The notes below the pieces were generated by a model that was not told the DNA's origin, made no database searches, and saw only the letters and a list, made by a program, of their open reading frames with translations. Below, one piece after another: positions 16,631-24,902 of a DNA stretch of 64,000 nt; position 1 is the first letter of the stretch, and the number at the start of each line of letters is the position of its first letter. The stretch is from the NCBI GenBank assembly GCA_029226975.1, contig JAQXZB010000015.1, positions 20,222-84,221 on the forward strand, given 5' to 3'. Position numbers and translations under genes: made by a program. The stretch is from Clostridiales bacterium. Lineage in GTDB: Bacteria; Bacillota; Clostridia; UBA1381.

Positions 16631-18022
16631 ATGCTTGATTATAAAGTAAGAATCGGTCTTGTACCGTTAAGGCGCGACTGTACGCCCAGACCCGGTCAGT
16701 TTAACTGGGAAATTGCCGAGGAAAGGGGAAGAAAAACGGTTGCGTACATAAAGGAACACTATTCAACAGACAATATTTCCTTTGTGGATTTAAAGGGTGT
16801 GATAGACGTTGAGGTGCTTTGGTCATGCAACGATGTTGACAAGGTGGCAGAGCATTTCAGAAAGGAAAAGGTTGACGCGATTTTCCTGATTGCCGCAAAT
16901 TTCGGGAATGAAGAAGCGGCGGGCGAGCTTGCCAAAAAGTGCAAAAAGCCTGTGCTTTTGTGGGGACCCCGCGATGAAGCGCCCGATGAGGGCGACGGTA
17001 TGCGTTATACGGATTCCCAGTGCGGTCTGTTCGGAATAAGCCGTCAGCTTATGCGCATGAATGTTCCCTTTACATATATTGAAAACTGTCACGTGGAGGA
17101 TGCGGCGCTTGAAAAGGGAATTAAGCGCTTTGCCTCGGTTGCCTGCGGAGTAAGGAATTTTTCGGGTATGAGAATAGGTCAGATAGGTCAAAGACCTGCA
17201 CCCTTCTGTTCCGTTATCTGCAACGAGGGACAGCTTATGGAGGAGTTTGATATTCATCTTGTACCCATAAATCTGGCACTTATTCAGGACAGGTTTAATA
17301 CCATTGTAAATACCCGTCAAAAGGAGCTTGAAGCGGGAGCGCAGATGCTTCGCAATATGTATGAGCTGGACGCCGCGTCGGATGAAACCGCTAAGAAGCA
17401 GTATGCATATGTTCTGCTCTTTAAGGATTTGTTTGAGGAATTTAAGCTTGATGCGATTTCCTCGGAGTGCTGGTCAGCACTGCAGCTGCTTGTGGGCGCG
17501 ATGCCCTGCACCGCCTACGGCATTCTTGCGGACGAAGGGTATATTATAAGCTGTGAAAACGATGTTCACGCCGTTATGACTCAGGTGCTGTTAAAATCGC
17601 TTGCACTGGGAAAAAAGCCGCCGCTGTTCGGTGAGTTTACCATTCGTCATCCCGAGGAGGAGAATGTGGAGCTTCTGTGGCATTGCGGACAGTTTGCGTA
17701 TTCAGCAAGAAGAACGGATAAGCCCTGTCGCTGTATGAATATGAGAGAAAATTTCGAGGCAAAGAAAGGTCATTACACAGTTGCCAGAATTGACCAGGAT
17801 CATGGAAAATATTCGATTATTGCCGGAGAATGTGACAGCGCCGAGGGACCCTATACCAACGGTACATACCTGTGGGCGCGCTTTGATGATTTAAACGCAT
17901 GGGAGCGCAAACTCGTTGAGGGACCGTATATTCACCATGTATCGGAGATAGAGGGAAGCCTTACGGAGAATGTAAAGGAATTTTGCAAGTATGTTCCTGC
18001 ATTGAAGTTTGAAACAGTATAA
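16631..18022 (+). CDS. L-fucose/L-arabinose isomerase-like protein
   Basis: A 463-residue cytoplasmic protein of the broad fucose-isomerase-like group (COG2407 type), which interconverts aldoses and ketoses using a divalent metal. Likely metal residues are Glu in S-S-E-C-W (about 277), Asp in C-E-N-D-V-H (about 309) and His in L-L-W-H-C-G (about 349), the Glu-Asp-His pattern of the family. The N-terminal Rossmann-like half is present. The length is nearer the shorter uncharacterised branch than the 590-residue FucI. The ribosome site GGAGG comes from the repeated module. It is followed at 21 bases by a class II aldolase gene, so isomerisation, phosphorylation and retro-aldol cleavage form a plausible route. 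The true sugar is unknown. Confidence 0.75.
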   Translation: MLDYKVRIGLVPLRRDCTPRPGQFNWEIAEERGRKTVAYIKEHYSTDNISFVDLKGVIDVEVLWSCNDVDKVAEHFRKEKVDAIFLIAANFGNEEAAGELAKKCKKPVLLWGPRDEAPDEGDGMRYTDSQCGLFGISRQLMRMNVPFTYIENCHVEDAALEKGIKRFASVACGVRNFSGMRIGQIGQRPAPFCSVICNEGQLMEEFDIHLVPINLALIQDRFNTIVNTRQKELEAGAQMLRNMYELDAASDETAKKQYAYVLLFKDLFEEFKLDAISSECWSALQLLVGAMPCTAYGILADEGYIISCENDVHAVMTQVLLKSLALGKKPPLFGEFTIRHPEEENVELLWHCGQFAYSARRTDKPCRCMNMRENFEAKKGHYTVARIDQDHGKYSIIAGECDSAEGPYTNGTYLWARFDDLNAWERKLVEGPYIHHVSEIEGSLTENVKEFCKYVPALKFETV

Positions 18023-18043
18023 TTTTGTTTGGAGGATATTATA

Positions 18044-18874
18044 ATGCGTTATACATTAAAGGAAATTTTGGATTTGGCACAGGAGGGCGGCTTTGCCGTT
18101 CCTGCGTTTAATGTTTACAATCTGGAAACTCTTATGGGTGTTGCGTTAGCAGCCAAAGAAACAAAAGCACCGGTTATAATTCAGATGTACAGCCGTCTTT
18201 TTAATACCGGAACGGGTGAGTTCATGGCACCGGTTATCATAGATGTAATGAATAAATTAAAGACACCGGTTACCTTCCACCTTGATCACGGCGCGGGCAT
18301 ACCCGAATGTATCCGCGCAATGCGCTTCGGAACAACGGGAGTTATGATTGACGCTTCGACCATGCCCATTGACGAAAATATTGAAACAACCAAAAAGGTT
18401 GTGGATATGGCAAGGGAAGCCGGAGTTGCCGTTGAGGGCGAGCTGGGACATATCGGCTCAACCAAGGATGAAAAATGGGACGCGTATACCGAGGTTGAGG
18501 ACGCGGTAAGATATGTTGAGGAAACCGGAATTGACGCGCTTGCGATAATGGTAGGAACGGCTCATGGAAAGTATGCACAGGCACCGGTTCTGGCAATTGA
18601 CAGAATTAAGGAAATCCACGCAAACACAAGAGCGCATCTTGTTCTGCACGGAGGATCGGGAGTTGGCGACAATCAGATAAAAGCGGCGGTAAATGCGGGA
18701 ATACGCAAAATCAATTTCGGAACAGATGTCTGCTATGCGTTTATGGACGGATATAAGGCACTTGATCCCTACAGCGCACCTCTTGACGTTACCATGTCAA
18801 AGGTTGCACAGAACGTAAAGGAATTTGCAATCGGGAAGATTAAGCTTCTCGGAGCGGAGCAAAAAGGAGAATAA
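18044..18874 (+). CDS. Class II fructose/tagatose-bisphosphate aldolase family
   Basis: Zinc-dependent aldolase that cleaves a ketose (bis)phosphate to dihydroxyacetone phosphate and an aldehyde. The 276 residues contain all landmarks: H-L-D-H-G (zinc His and catalytic Asp, near 82-84), E-G-E-L-G-H-I-G near 135, G-T-A-H-G near 175, L-H-G-G-S-G near 205 and the phosphate loop N-F-G-T-D near 228. Length fits the GatY/KbaY/FbaA family. ATG 18044 follows TTGGAGGA. It overlaps nothing and is one base from the next SDR gene, indicating tight coupling. Tagatose-, fructose- or a deoxy-ketose bisphosphate are all possible. Confidence 0.9.
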   Translation: MRYTLKEILDLAQEGGFAVPAFNVYNLETLMGVALAAKETKAPVIIQMYSRLFNTGTGEFMAPVIIDVMNKLKTPVTFHLDHGAGIPECIRAMRFGTTGVMIDASTMPIDENIETTKKVVDMAREAGVAVEGELGHIGSTKDEKWDAYTEVEDAVRYVEETGIDALAIMVGTAHGKYAQAPVLAIDRIKEIHANTRAHLVLHGGSGVGDNQIKAAVNAGIRKINFGTDVCYAFMDGYKALDPYSAPLDVTMSKVAQNVKEFAIGKIKLLGAEQKGE

Positions 18875-18875
18875 C

Positions 18876-19646
18876 ATGGAATACGATTTTAAGGGCAAAA
18901 CCGTTATAATTACCGGTGCGGAAAGAGGAATAGGCCTTGAAATTGCAAAGGGCTTTGCCAAAGCCGGTGCGGATATTGCAATAGCCGGCATGATGGAGGA
19001 GGAGTTTGACAACGCCTGCGCCCAGGTGACTAAAGAGGGCGTTGAATGTCTTTGCATAAAAACCGACGTTTCAAAGGAGGATTGTGTAAAGAGCATGATA
19101 GCTCAGGTAAAGCAGACCTTCGGAAAGATTGATATTCTGGTAAACAATGCCGGAATAAACAAGCTGTATCCCGCAGAGGAAATGCCGTTGGAGGTTTGGA
19201 ACAGTATAATAGGCGTAAATCTGACGGGCGTATTCTTGGTAAGTCGTGAGGCGGCAAATGTGATGCTTGAGCAGGGCGGGGGAAATATTGTAAACATTAC
19301 CTCCATGTCGGGTCTTGTTGTAAATCCGCTGCCCCAGACCCAGTGCGCATATAACAGCTCAAAGGCGGGAGCAATAATGCTTACAAAGTGCATGGCTGTA
19401 GAGTGGGCACAGCGGGGGATAAGAGTAAATGGCATAGCACCGGGCTTTATGGAAACTCCCCTTACCCAAAAGCGGCTTAGCACACCCAATGACCCGGCAG
19501 TTAAAAAGTGGATAGAGGGAACACCTCTAAACCGCGTGGGCAAGCCGTCGGAGCTTGTGGGACTGGCGCTTTATCTTGCGTCGGACGCATCCTCATATAC
19601 AACGGGAACGGTAATTTCCGTTGACGGAGGTTATACCTGTTTGTAA
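18876..19646 (+). CDS. Short-chain dehydrogenase/reductase, second of two paralogues
   Basis: A classical SDR of 256 residues with T-G-A-E-R-G-I-G, N-N-A-G and the active-site A-Y-N-S-S-K. By eye about two thirds of positions match the SDR at 9467-10246, including the whole stretch around the active site and the C-terminus. The ribosome site AAAAGGAG is inside the end of the aldolase gene. Retaining two similar dehydrogenases in one run argues for two related substrates or a stepwise redox (epimerising) pair rather than redundancy, but that is inference. KduD-like 3-dehydrogenation of a 3-deoxy sugar acid is a candidate reaction. Confidence 0.88.
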   Translation: MEYDFKGKTVIITGAERGIGLEIAKGFAKAGADIAIAGMMEEEFDNACAQVTKEGVECLCIKTDVSKEDCVKSMIAQVKQTFGKIDILVNNAGINKLYPAEEMPLEVWNSIIGVNLTGVFLVSREAANVMLEQGGGNIVNITSMSGLVVNPLPQTQCAYNSSKAGAIMLTKCMAVEWAQRGIRVNGIAPGFMETPLTQKRLSTPNDPAVKKWIEGTPLNRVGKPSELVGLALYLASDASSYTTGTVISVDGGYTCL

Positions 19647-19672
19647 AAAATATAAGTGTTAGGAGAAAGAAA

Positions 19673-20323
19673 ATGCTTGAAATTTTAAAAAAGAAAAACC
19701 CGGGACTTAAAGTGTATTCCGTATTCGATGAGGAATTTAAAAGCTTCGGTAGGGTTATAGAAAATATCGATACAGCTCAAATTATAGATGCGGGAGCAAA
19801 AATTCCGCTGCCGGAGATGGGAGTTAAATATGTTCCCTCCGAGGCGGAATTTGAGAAACTTTCCATTGCAGAGGAAATTCAAAAGGAGCTGTTTGGCACG
19901 CTCCCTGCGCAGCTGGGCTATTGTTGGGGACACAGCTCGTTTTTAAATGCTGCGGAATGGCATACATCAAGCGAGATAAACATTGCAATAACGCCCATGG
20001 TTTTGATTATGGGACACAGATGGGAGATAGAGAACAATAAAATAGACTCGTCTAAGTTTACGGCGTTTTATCTTCCCAAGGGAGCGGTAATAGAATGTTT
20101 TGCCACAACCCTGCACTACTGTCCCTGTCAGGTTTCGGATGAGGGCTTCGGCTGCGCTGTGGGACTTCCCAAGGACACAAACACAGCCCTTGAGAATGTG
20201 CCGGAGGATAAGCTGATAAGCGCAAAAAACAAGTGGATAATATGCCATGAGGAAAATCAATCGGCAATAGCCAGGGGAATAACTCCCGGCATAACCGGTG
20301 TAAATTTTGAGATAAAGTATTAA
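19673..20323 (+). CDS. DUF4867-family protein, cupin-like
   Basis: A 216-residue protein matching what I recognise as the DUF4867 family, found in clostridia and often beside ketose-bisphosphate aldolases. The central part (about 80-150) reads like a metal cupin: His in W-G-H-S-S and E-W-H-T-S, a Glu/His pair in M-G-H-R-W-E, and His in L-H-Y-C-P-C could be ligands. It has no signal peptide. It starts 27 bases after the SDR with AGGAGA and ends 32 bases before an amidohydrolase. Function is unknown; a sugar isomerase or epimerase (cupin isomerases such as KduI exist) would fill a gap in the pathway, which is only a suggestion. Confidence 0.7.
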   Translation: MLEILKKKNPGLKVYSVFDEEFKSFGRVIENIDTAQIIDAGAKIPLPEMGVKYVPSEAEFEKLSIAEEIQKELFGTLPAQLGYCWGHSSFLNAAEWHTSSEINIAITPMVLIMGHRWEIENNKIDSSKFTAFYLPKGAVIECFATTLHYCPCQVSDEGFGCAVGLPKDTNTALENVPEDKLISAKNKWIICHEENQSAIARGITPGITGVNFEIKY

Positions 20324-20354
20324 ACCGTAATTTTATGAAAGGGCTGTGAGGGCT

Positions 20355-21431
20355 TTGGCTGATATTCTTATAAAAAACGGACGTGTCTGGGACGGAGAAA
20401 GGTTTTATTATTCGGATATTTTAATTAACATGGGAAAAATCGAAAAAATACTTCCGAAAATAAATACCGTCGCGGATTTTATATATGACGCGGCGGGGAA
20501 AACCGTTTTGCCGGGGCTTGTTGATATGCATGCGCATCTAAGGACACTGTCCTCGGACAGTATAGGAGTGCAGGCGGAAATGGGGTGCTTCCCCTTTGGA
20601 GTAACCGCTGCCGCCGATACGGAGGGCTGTAGCGGAAACAAATATTTATCCGACCTTCTCATGGTAAAGAACGTGGTTTTTGTCACAGCGGCAATAAAGG
20701 ATAACAAGCCGGATTTTGAATATATCAGCCAAAGGCTTTCACAATACAAAGAAAAGGCTATTGGCATAAAGGTTTTTTATGATTTAGGCTCTTATGAGAC
20801 TTGGAGCCTGGAACTGTTGGAGGAGATTTGCGCCTTTGCCCGGAAAAAGGGCTTAAAGGTAATGGTACACTCAACAAATGCGCCTTCTTCCATGAGCGAT
20901 ATAGTAAGTGTTCTTAAAAAGGGCGATATACTTACTCACATATTCCACGGCGGTAAAAACAGCAGTGCAAAGGACAATTATAACTGTATGATCGAAGCAA
21001 AGAACAGGGGAATAATTGTTGATTTGGGCTTTGAGGGTATAAACCATACGGATTTCGGTGTGTTTAAAAATGCGATAGACAAGGGCGTAAAGCCCGATAC
21101 CATAAGCACTGATATTACAAAGTTCAGCGTATGCACCTTAGGCGGCAGATACGGCATGACAATGGTAATGAGCGCCGCAAAAACCCTCGGTATGAGCGAG
21201 GAGGAGATTTTTAAGGCAGTAACCTCCGCACCTGCCGTCGCTTTGGGAAAAACGGCATGGTGGGGACATATAAAGGAAGGACGCTGCGGTGATGTAACGG
21301 TGTTGGATTACGGGGACGAGGGCTTTAATCTTACCGACTGCTTCGGAAATAATATAAAATCCGAAAAGGGCTACAGATGCGCTTTAACCGTAGTTAACGG
21401 CCGGGTTATTTACAGAAACGCTCTGCTGTAA
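20355..21431 (+). CDS. Amidohydrolase-superfamily protein (EF_0837-type deacetylase-like)
   Basis: A metal-dependent hydrolase of 358 residues. Ligand positions of the binuclear amidohydrolase fold are visible: M-H-A-H (near 60), a Lys in I-G-I-K-V that could be carboxylated, H in M-V-H-S-T, H in L-T-H-I-F-H and Asp in I-S-T-D-I. The sequence resembles the EF_0837/Atu3266 group, whose members deacylate small acyl compounds and are often encoded near sugar-acid aldolases. The start is uncertain: TTG 20355 gives the usual N-terminus A-D-I-L-I-K-N-G and better spacing from AAAGGG, while GTG 20346 is only 2 bases from it. It is the last gene before a terminator. Confidence 0.8.
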   Translation: MADILIKNGRVWDGERFYYSDILINMGKIEKILPKINTVADFIYDAAGKTVLPGLVDMHAHLRTLSSDSIGVQAEMGCFPFGVTAAADTEGCSGNKYLSDLLMVKNVVFVTAAIKDNKPDFEYISQRLSQYKEKAIGIKVFYDLGSYETWSLELLEEICAFARKKGLKVMVHSTNAPSSMSDIVSVLKKGDILTHIFHGGKNSSAKDNYNCMIEAKNRGIIVDLGFEGINHTDFGVFKNAIDKGVKPDTISTDITKFSVCTLGGRYGMTMVMSAAKTLGMSEEEIFKAVTSAPAVALGKTAWWGHIKEGRCGDVTVLDYGDEGFNLTDCFGNNIKSEKGYRCALTVVNGRVIYRNALL

Positions 21432-21459
21432 GAAAGCAACTGACAGCAGCGTTTTTTTC
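21420..21459 (+). terminator. Terminator ending the catabolic run
   Basis: A GCTGT...ACAGC hairpin with flanking CGCT/AGCG, then seven T residues. The stem overlaps the stop region of the amidohydrolase gene. Confidence 0.75.
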
Positions 21460-21472
21460 TACCGAAAAATAC

Positions 21473-21660
21473 TTGACCCGCAACAACAAAAATGCTATTA
21501 TGTATGTATAAAATTGTTGATTTGATAACCGACAGAGCGAAAAAAACAATGTCGCATATAGAGTCTTGATAAAACGAAAAAATGAAAAGAATACAAATAA
21601 TTGAATAATAGCTTGTCTTAAATAATAAGCGGAGGTGTGTTTTGCATCTCCGCTTTAAGT
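21473..21660 (+). other. Promoter-hairpin unit without a reading frame (possible small RNA)
   Basis: TTGACC (21473-21478), 17 bases, TATTAT (21496-21501) form a good promoter. About 130 bases later AAGCGGAG and CTCCGCTT form an 8-base hairpin (about 21629-21656). Nothing in between codes for protein, and the T-run after the hairpin is weak, so this is a tentative short transcript or leader. Confidence 0.4.
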
Positions 21661-21801
21661 TAAAAAATATAATTAACCTCAATTTCTAATGACAGTCTGA
21701 TTTTTGCGTTGTATAATAAAGGTATGAAATGCTGATGAAGAAATGAAATCCTTACTTGAAGCTGTTTTAAAAATTGACATATTGAGTTAATAAATTGCCT
21801 A

Positions 21802-21831
21802 TTGACCTTACGGCGTTTAATGGGATATAAT
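21802..21831 (+). promoter_or_regulatory. Promoter of the PL8 lyase gene
   Basis: TTGACC (21802-21807), 18 bases, TATAAT (21826-21831). Confidence 0.75.
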
Positions 21832-21886
21832 CATATTACATTCAAGAAGTTTATTCGGCTTTTGGTCGGTGGAATGGAGGATTAAT

Positions 21887-24451
21887 ATGTTTATACGAAG
21901 GCTCGTTATTTTGCTTGCGGCGGCGGCTGCCATGAGTGCAAGCGCATATGCGGAGGATATAAGCCGGAACGAGGATTTCTTTATTTGTGCACCCGTAATA
22001 AGGTGCGAGGGAAAAAGGACGGACGTGCTTGAGGCCGGAAAAAACTGCGGCACCCTTGAAATAAGCTTGAGTGCGGAAAAAAACAGGTCCTCCGCATATG
22101 CGGAGCTTACGGCTGCGGCAGCGTATTACAGCGGTGGTATGCTTGTAAAGGCTGCGGCGGCAAGGGGTGTGTCAACCGAAAACGTTACGGATTTTGTCTG
22201 CACGCTGAACGATATTACTCCGTCCGAGGGCGATGTGATAAAGATTTTTGTGTGGAACGGAGTGCAAAAGCCGTATGCGCAGGTTTACACCGTAAATACA
22301 GAGCCGTCGGCAAAGGATTCGGAGCAAAAGGATATGGAAACAATAAGGGCAAGAATTGAAAAGGATTCAGGGCTTTACAGCACAACCGCAAATCCGTCAG
22401 GCATTTTGGCAAAGCTGGGTTCGGACGGTAAATTTACCGATGTTAATTATTCGGATACCTCAAAAAGTACATGGTCGCCGTCTGTTGTAATGACCAATGC
22501 GGCAACAATGTGCAGCGCATATTTCAGTGAGGGAAATAAATATTACATGGACGAAAATCTTAAGGCGGCTATTGACAGCGTTTTAAGCGATTGGGCAAAA
22601 AACAAATACAAAAGCACAAACTGGTGGTTTAACGAAATAGACACACCGAAAAAGCTGTCACAGGTGCTGTTATATCCTTTTGACGAAGCTGAGCCGTATT
22701 TGGCGGAGCTTAAGGAGCTTGCCATGCTCGGTATGCCGTACGTTGACGAAACAAAGGTACATAAGACCGGCGATACCGGCGGAAATCTGACGGATAAGCT
22801 TCAGATAGCTGTAAAAATTGCAGCGGCGACAGGGAATGCAGACGCAATGCGCAGTGTTGTGACGTATCTTTTGGATAGTGAACTGTCTGTATTTCCGAAG
22901 AACAGCGAGGGCATCATGGGCGACTACAGCTTTCATCAGCACAATTCGTTTTTCTATAACGGCAGCTATGGAAACGTTTTCTGCACCGGAGTAAACAAGC
23001 TGTTGGGGTACTTGAGCGGAACGGATTTCATGGTGTCGGAGCGTGCGTTAAATACATATGCCGATTTTATAATAGACGGTCATTCTTGGTTTTTTAAAGG
23101 GGATCAGTCGGATTTTTCGTGCTTCGGACGTGCAATTTCGAGAAAGAACGGAGTCACAACTACGGTAAAAAGCGACAGCAAAAAGGCGGTAGAGGTACTG
23201 CTTGCGCAGACGGGGATAGAACGCAGAGCAGAGCTTAATGAGCTTTATGCGGCAAGACTTTCCTCGACCGATACGTCAACGAATGCGGCAAAGCATTTTT
23301 ATCTGTCGGATATAACCGTTGCGCAGCGACCCGAATATTACATTAGTGTGCGCAATGCGTCAAAGAGAAATATCTGTACGGAATACATGAATAATGAAAA
23401 TCCGTATGCGGCGTTTATTTCTGACGGTACAACGGTTATCATGAGAACGGGGAACGAATACAAGGGTATTTTTCCGCTGTGGGACTGGAGCATGATACCC
23501 GGTACAACCACAGAATATATCTCACCCATGACTGCAATGACAACGACATATCAGTACGGAAACGGTGAGTTTGTCGGAGGAGTGTCGGACGGGCAAAATG
23601 CAGTGTCTGTCATGGATTATAAGCGGTTAGGAACAACGGTAAAAAAATCTTGGTTTATATTCGGCGAGGGCTTTGCGGCACTTGGAGCGGGAATAACCGA
23701 TGCAGACGGAACAAAGGAGGTTCGCACCGCAATAAATCAGTGCATGGCAAACGGAGCAGCAGTGTACCGGGGAGAGGAGAGAGGAACTGTTTCGGCAGGC
23801 GATGCACCTGTCAAAGATGCGGAATATGTGCTTCATGACGGAATTGGATATTATTTCCCCGGAAGTGAAAGCATAGATATACAGATAAATAACAAAAGCG
23901 GCAGGTGGTATAATATCAATACCTCGCAGTCAAAGGATACGGTATTTGGGGACGTGTTTACGCTTTACAAATCCCACGGCTTTGCGCCGACAGACGATTC
24001 ATACAGCTACATGGTTTTGCCGTCGGTGACGGAGTCGGAGCTTGCGTCATACGTCAAAGATCCCAACATGGTAATTCTCTCCAACACAAAGGCGGTGCAG
24101 TCTGTGTGGAGTAAAAACGATAAAACGGCGGGGATTGTGTTCTGGAACAAGGGAGTACAGAATTATTATGAAAGCATTACCCTTCCCTCAGACGTAACGG
24201 GGCTTGACAGAGATATTTTGATGGAGGCACTTCGTGATCCATGCGTGGTTATGCTTAAAAAGACTGATTACGGCTTTGAGCTTATCGTATCCAATCCGAA
24301 AAACAATGAACTCAAAGAAACATATATCGGAATAAACCGTCATCTAAGCGGCAGCGGCACATCATGGGACGGCGAGAAAACAACTGTAAAAATCGACTTT
24401 CCGCAAGGAAACGAAAGCGGCTCGGCGGTTACGGTAAAGCTTTATGAATAA
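21887..24451 (+). CDS. Polysaccharide lyase family 8 protein (hyaluronate/chondroitin/xanthan lyase-like), secreted
   Basis: A secreted lyase that cuts uronic-acid-containing polysaccharides by beta-elimination, leaving unsaturated uronate ends. The 854 residues start with a signal peptide (hydrophobic core then A-Y-A, about residue 22). An accessory beta domain follows, then the (alpha/alpha) toroid with N-W-W-F-N-E-I near 245, the catalytic Asn in G-G-N-L-T-D-K near 302, His in S-F-H-Q-H near 350 and Tyr in Y-N-G-S-Y-G near 358, and an Arg in G-R-A-I-S-R. C-terminal beta-sandwich domains complete the family architecture. No cell-wall sorting motif is seen. It has its own promoter and follows the catabolic run, which could use its products. 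Confidence 0.88.
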   Translation: MFIRRLVILLAAAAAMSASAYAEDISRNEDFFICAPVIRCEGKRTDVLEAGKNCGTLEISLSAEKNRSSAYAELTAAAAYYSGGMLVKAAAARGVSTENVTDFVCTLNDITPSEGDVIKIFVWNGVQKPYAQVYTVNTEPSAKDSEQKDMETIRARIEKDSGLYSTTANPSGILAKLGSDGKFTDVNYSDTSKSTWSPSVVMTNAATMCSAYFSEGNKYYMDENLKAAIDSVLSDWAKNKYKSTNWWFNEIDTPKKLSQVLLYPFDEAEPYLAELKELAMLGMPYVDETKVHKTGDTGGNLTDKLQIAVKIAAATGNADAMRSVVTYLLDSELSVFPKNSEGIMGDYSFHQHNSFFYNGSYGNVFCTGVNKLLGYLSGTDFMVSERALNTYADFIIDGHSWFFKGDQSDFSCFGRAISRKNGVTTTVKSDSKKAVEVLLAQTGIERRAELNELYAARLSSTDTSTNAAKHFYLSDITVAQRPEYYISVRNASKRNICTEYMNNENPYAAFISDGTTVIMRTGNEYKGIFPLWDWSMIPGTTTEYISPMTAMTTTYQYGNGEFVGGVSDGQNAVSVMDYKRLGTTVKKSWFIFGEGFAALGAGITDADGTKEVRTAINQCMANGAAVYRGEERGTVSAGDAPVKDAEYVLHDGIGYYFPGSESIDIQINNKSGRWYNINTSQSKDTVFGDVFTLYKSHGFAPTDDSYSYMVLPSVTESELASYVKDPNMVILSNTKAVQSVWSKNDKTAGIVFWNKGVQNYYESITLPSDVTGLDRDILMEALRDPCVVMLKKTDYGFELIVSNPKNNELKETYIGINRHLSGSGTSWDGEKTTVKIDFPQGNESGSAVTVKLYE

Positions 24452-24464
24452 TTGCTCATTCAAA

Positions 24465-24510
24465 AACCGCGATTAAAAACATTGACATCGCGGTGGGTTT
24501 ATGGTATAAC
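24465..24510 (+). promoter_or_regulatory. Hairpin overlapped by a forward promoter at the start of the gene scar
   Basis: ACCGCGAT and ATCGCGGT (about 24466-24495) form a hairpin that could end the PL8 transcript. TTGACA (24482-24487), 17 bases, TATAAC (24505-24510) is a good + strand promoter that starts antisense to the LysR remnant and would read into the chimeric frame at 24903. Confidence 0.55.
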
Positions 24511-24891
24511 ACTTTTGTACATAGCCAAAGGATGTGCCGGGGGCAGAGAAAGCATTAAATGCTCATGGCAATATTCACGGCAGATTGTTTCATCATTTTC
24601 AATCTGCTGAGCTGTGATAATAAGATTATATGTTCCGTTTTTAAGTCCCTCATAAACCTGTTCTTCATTTTTTAACTCGGAAGATATGGTCTGCTCCGGA
24701 TATAATTCGGCAAGAGCCGGCGACAGCTTCCAAAGCGGTGCAGGTGCGCAGGAACCGATGTAAATTGTACGCTTGCTGCTGTCATATAAGCGAATGCGCT
24801 CAGTCATATTCTGCACATCATAAAGGATTTTTTTCGCACACTCTACGGCAAGCTGCCCGTTATCGTTTAATTCTATCTTATTTTTTTTGAG
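24499..24891 (-). pseudogene. LysR-family regulator remnant, truncated at both ends
   Basis: Reading the minus strand from 24891 gives K-K-N-K-I-E-L-N-D-N-G, the end of a LysR helix-turn-helix domain, then the linker helix (A-K-K-I-L-Y-D-V) and about 95 residues of the effector-binding domain, ending H-P-L-A-M-Y-K-S-V-I-P and stop. The first 45 or so residues of the DNA-binding domain and the last 140 or so of the effector domain are missing compared with a normal 290-residue LysR protein. The left end runs straight into a promoter-like sequence, the right end into the ribosome site of the next frame. It cannot bind DNA and should be non-functional. Confidence 0.8.
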
Positions 24892-24902
24892 GAGGTTGTA
24901 TT

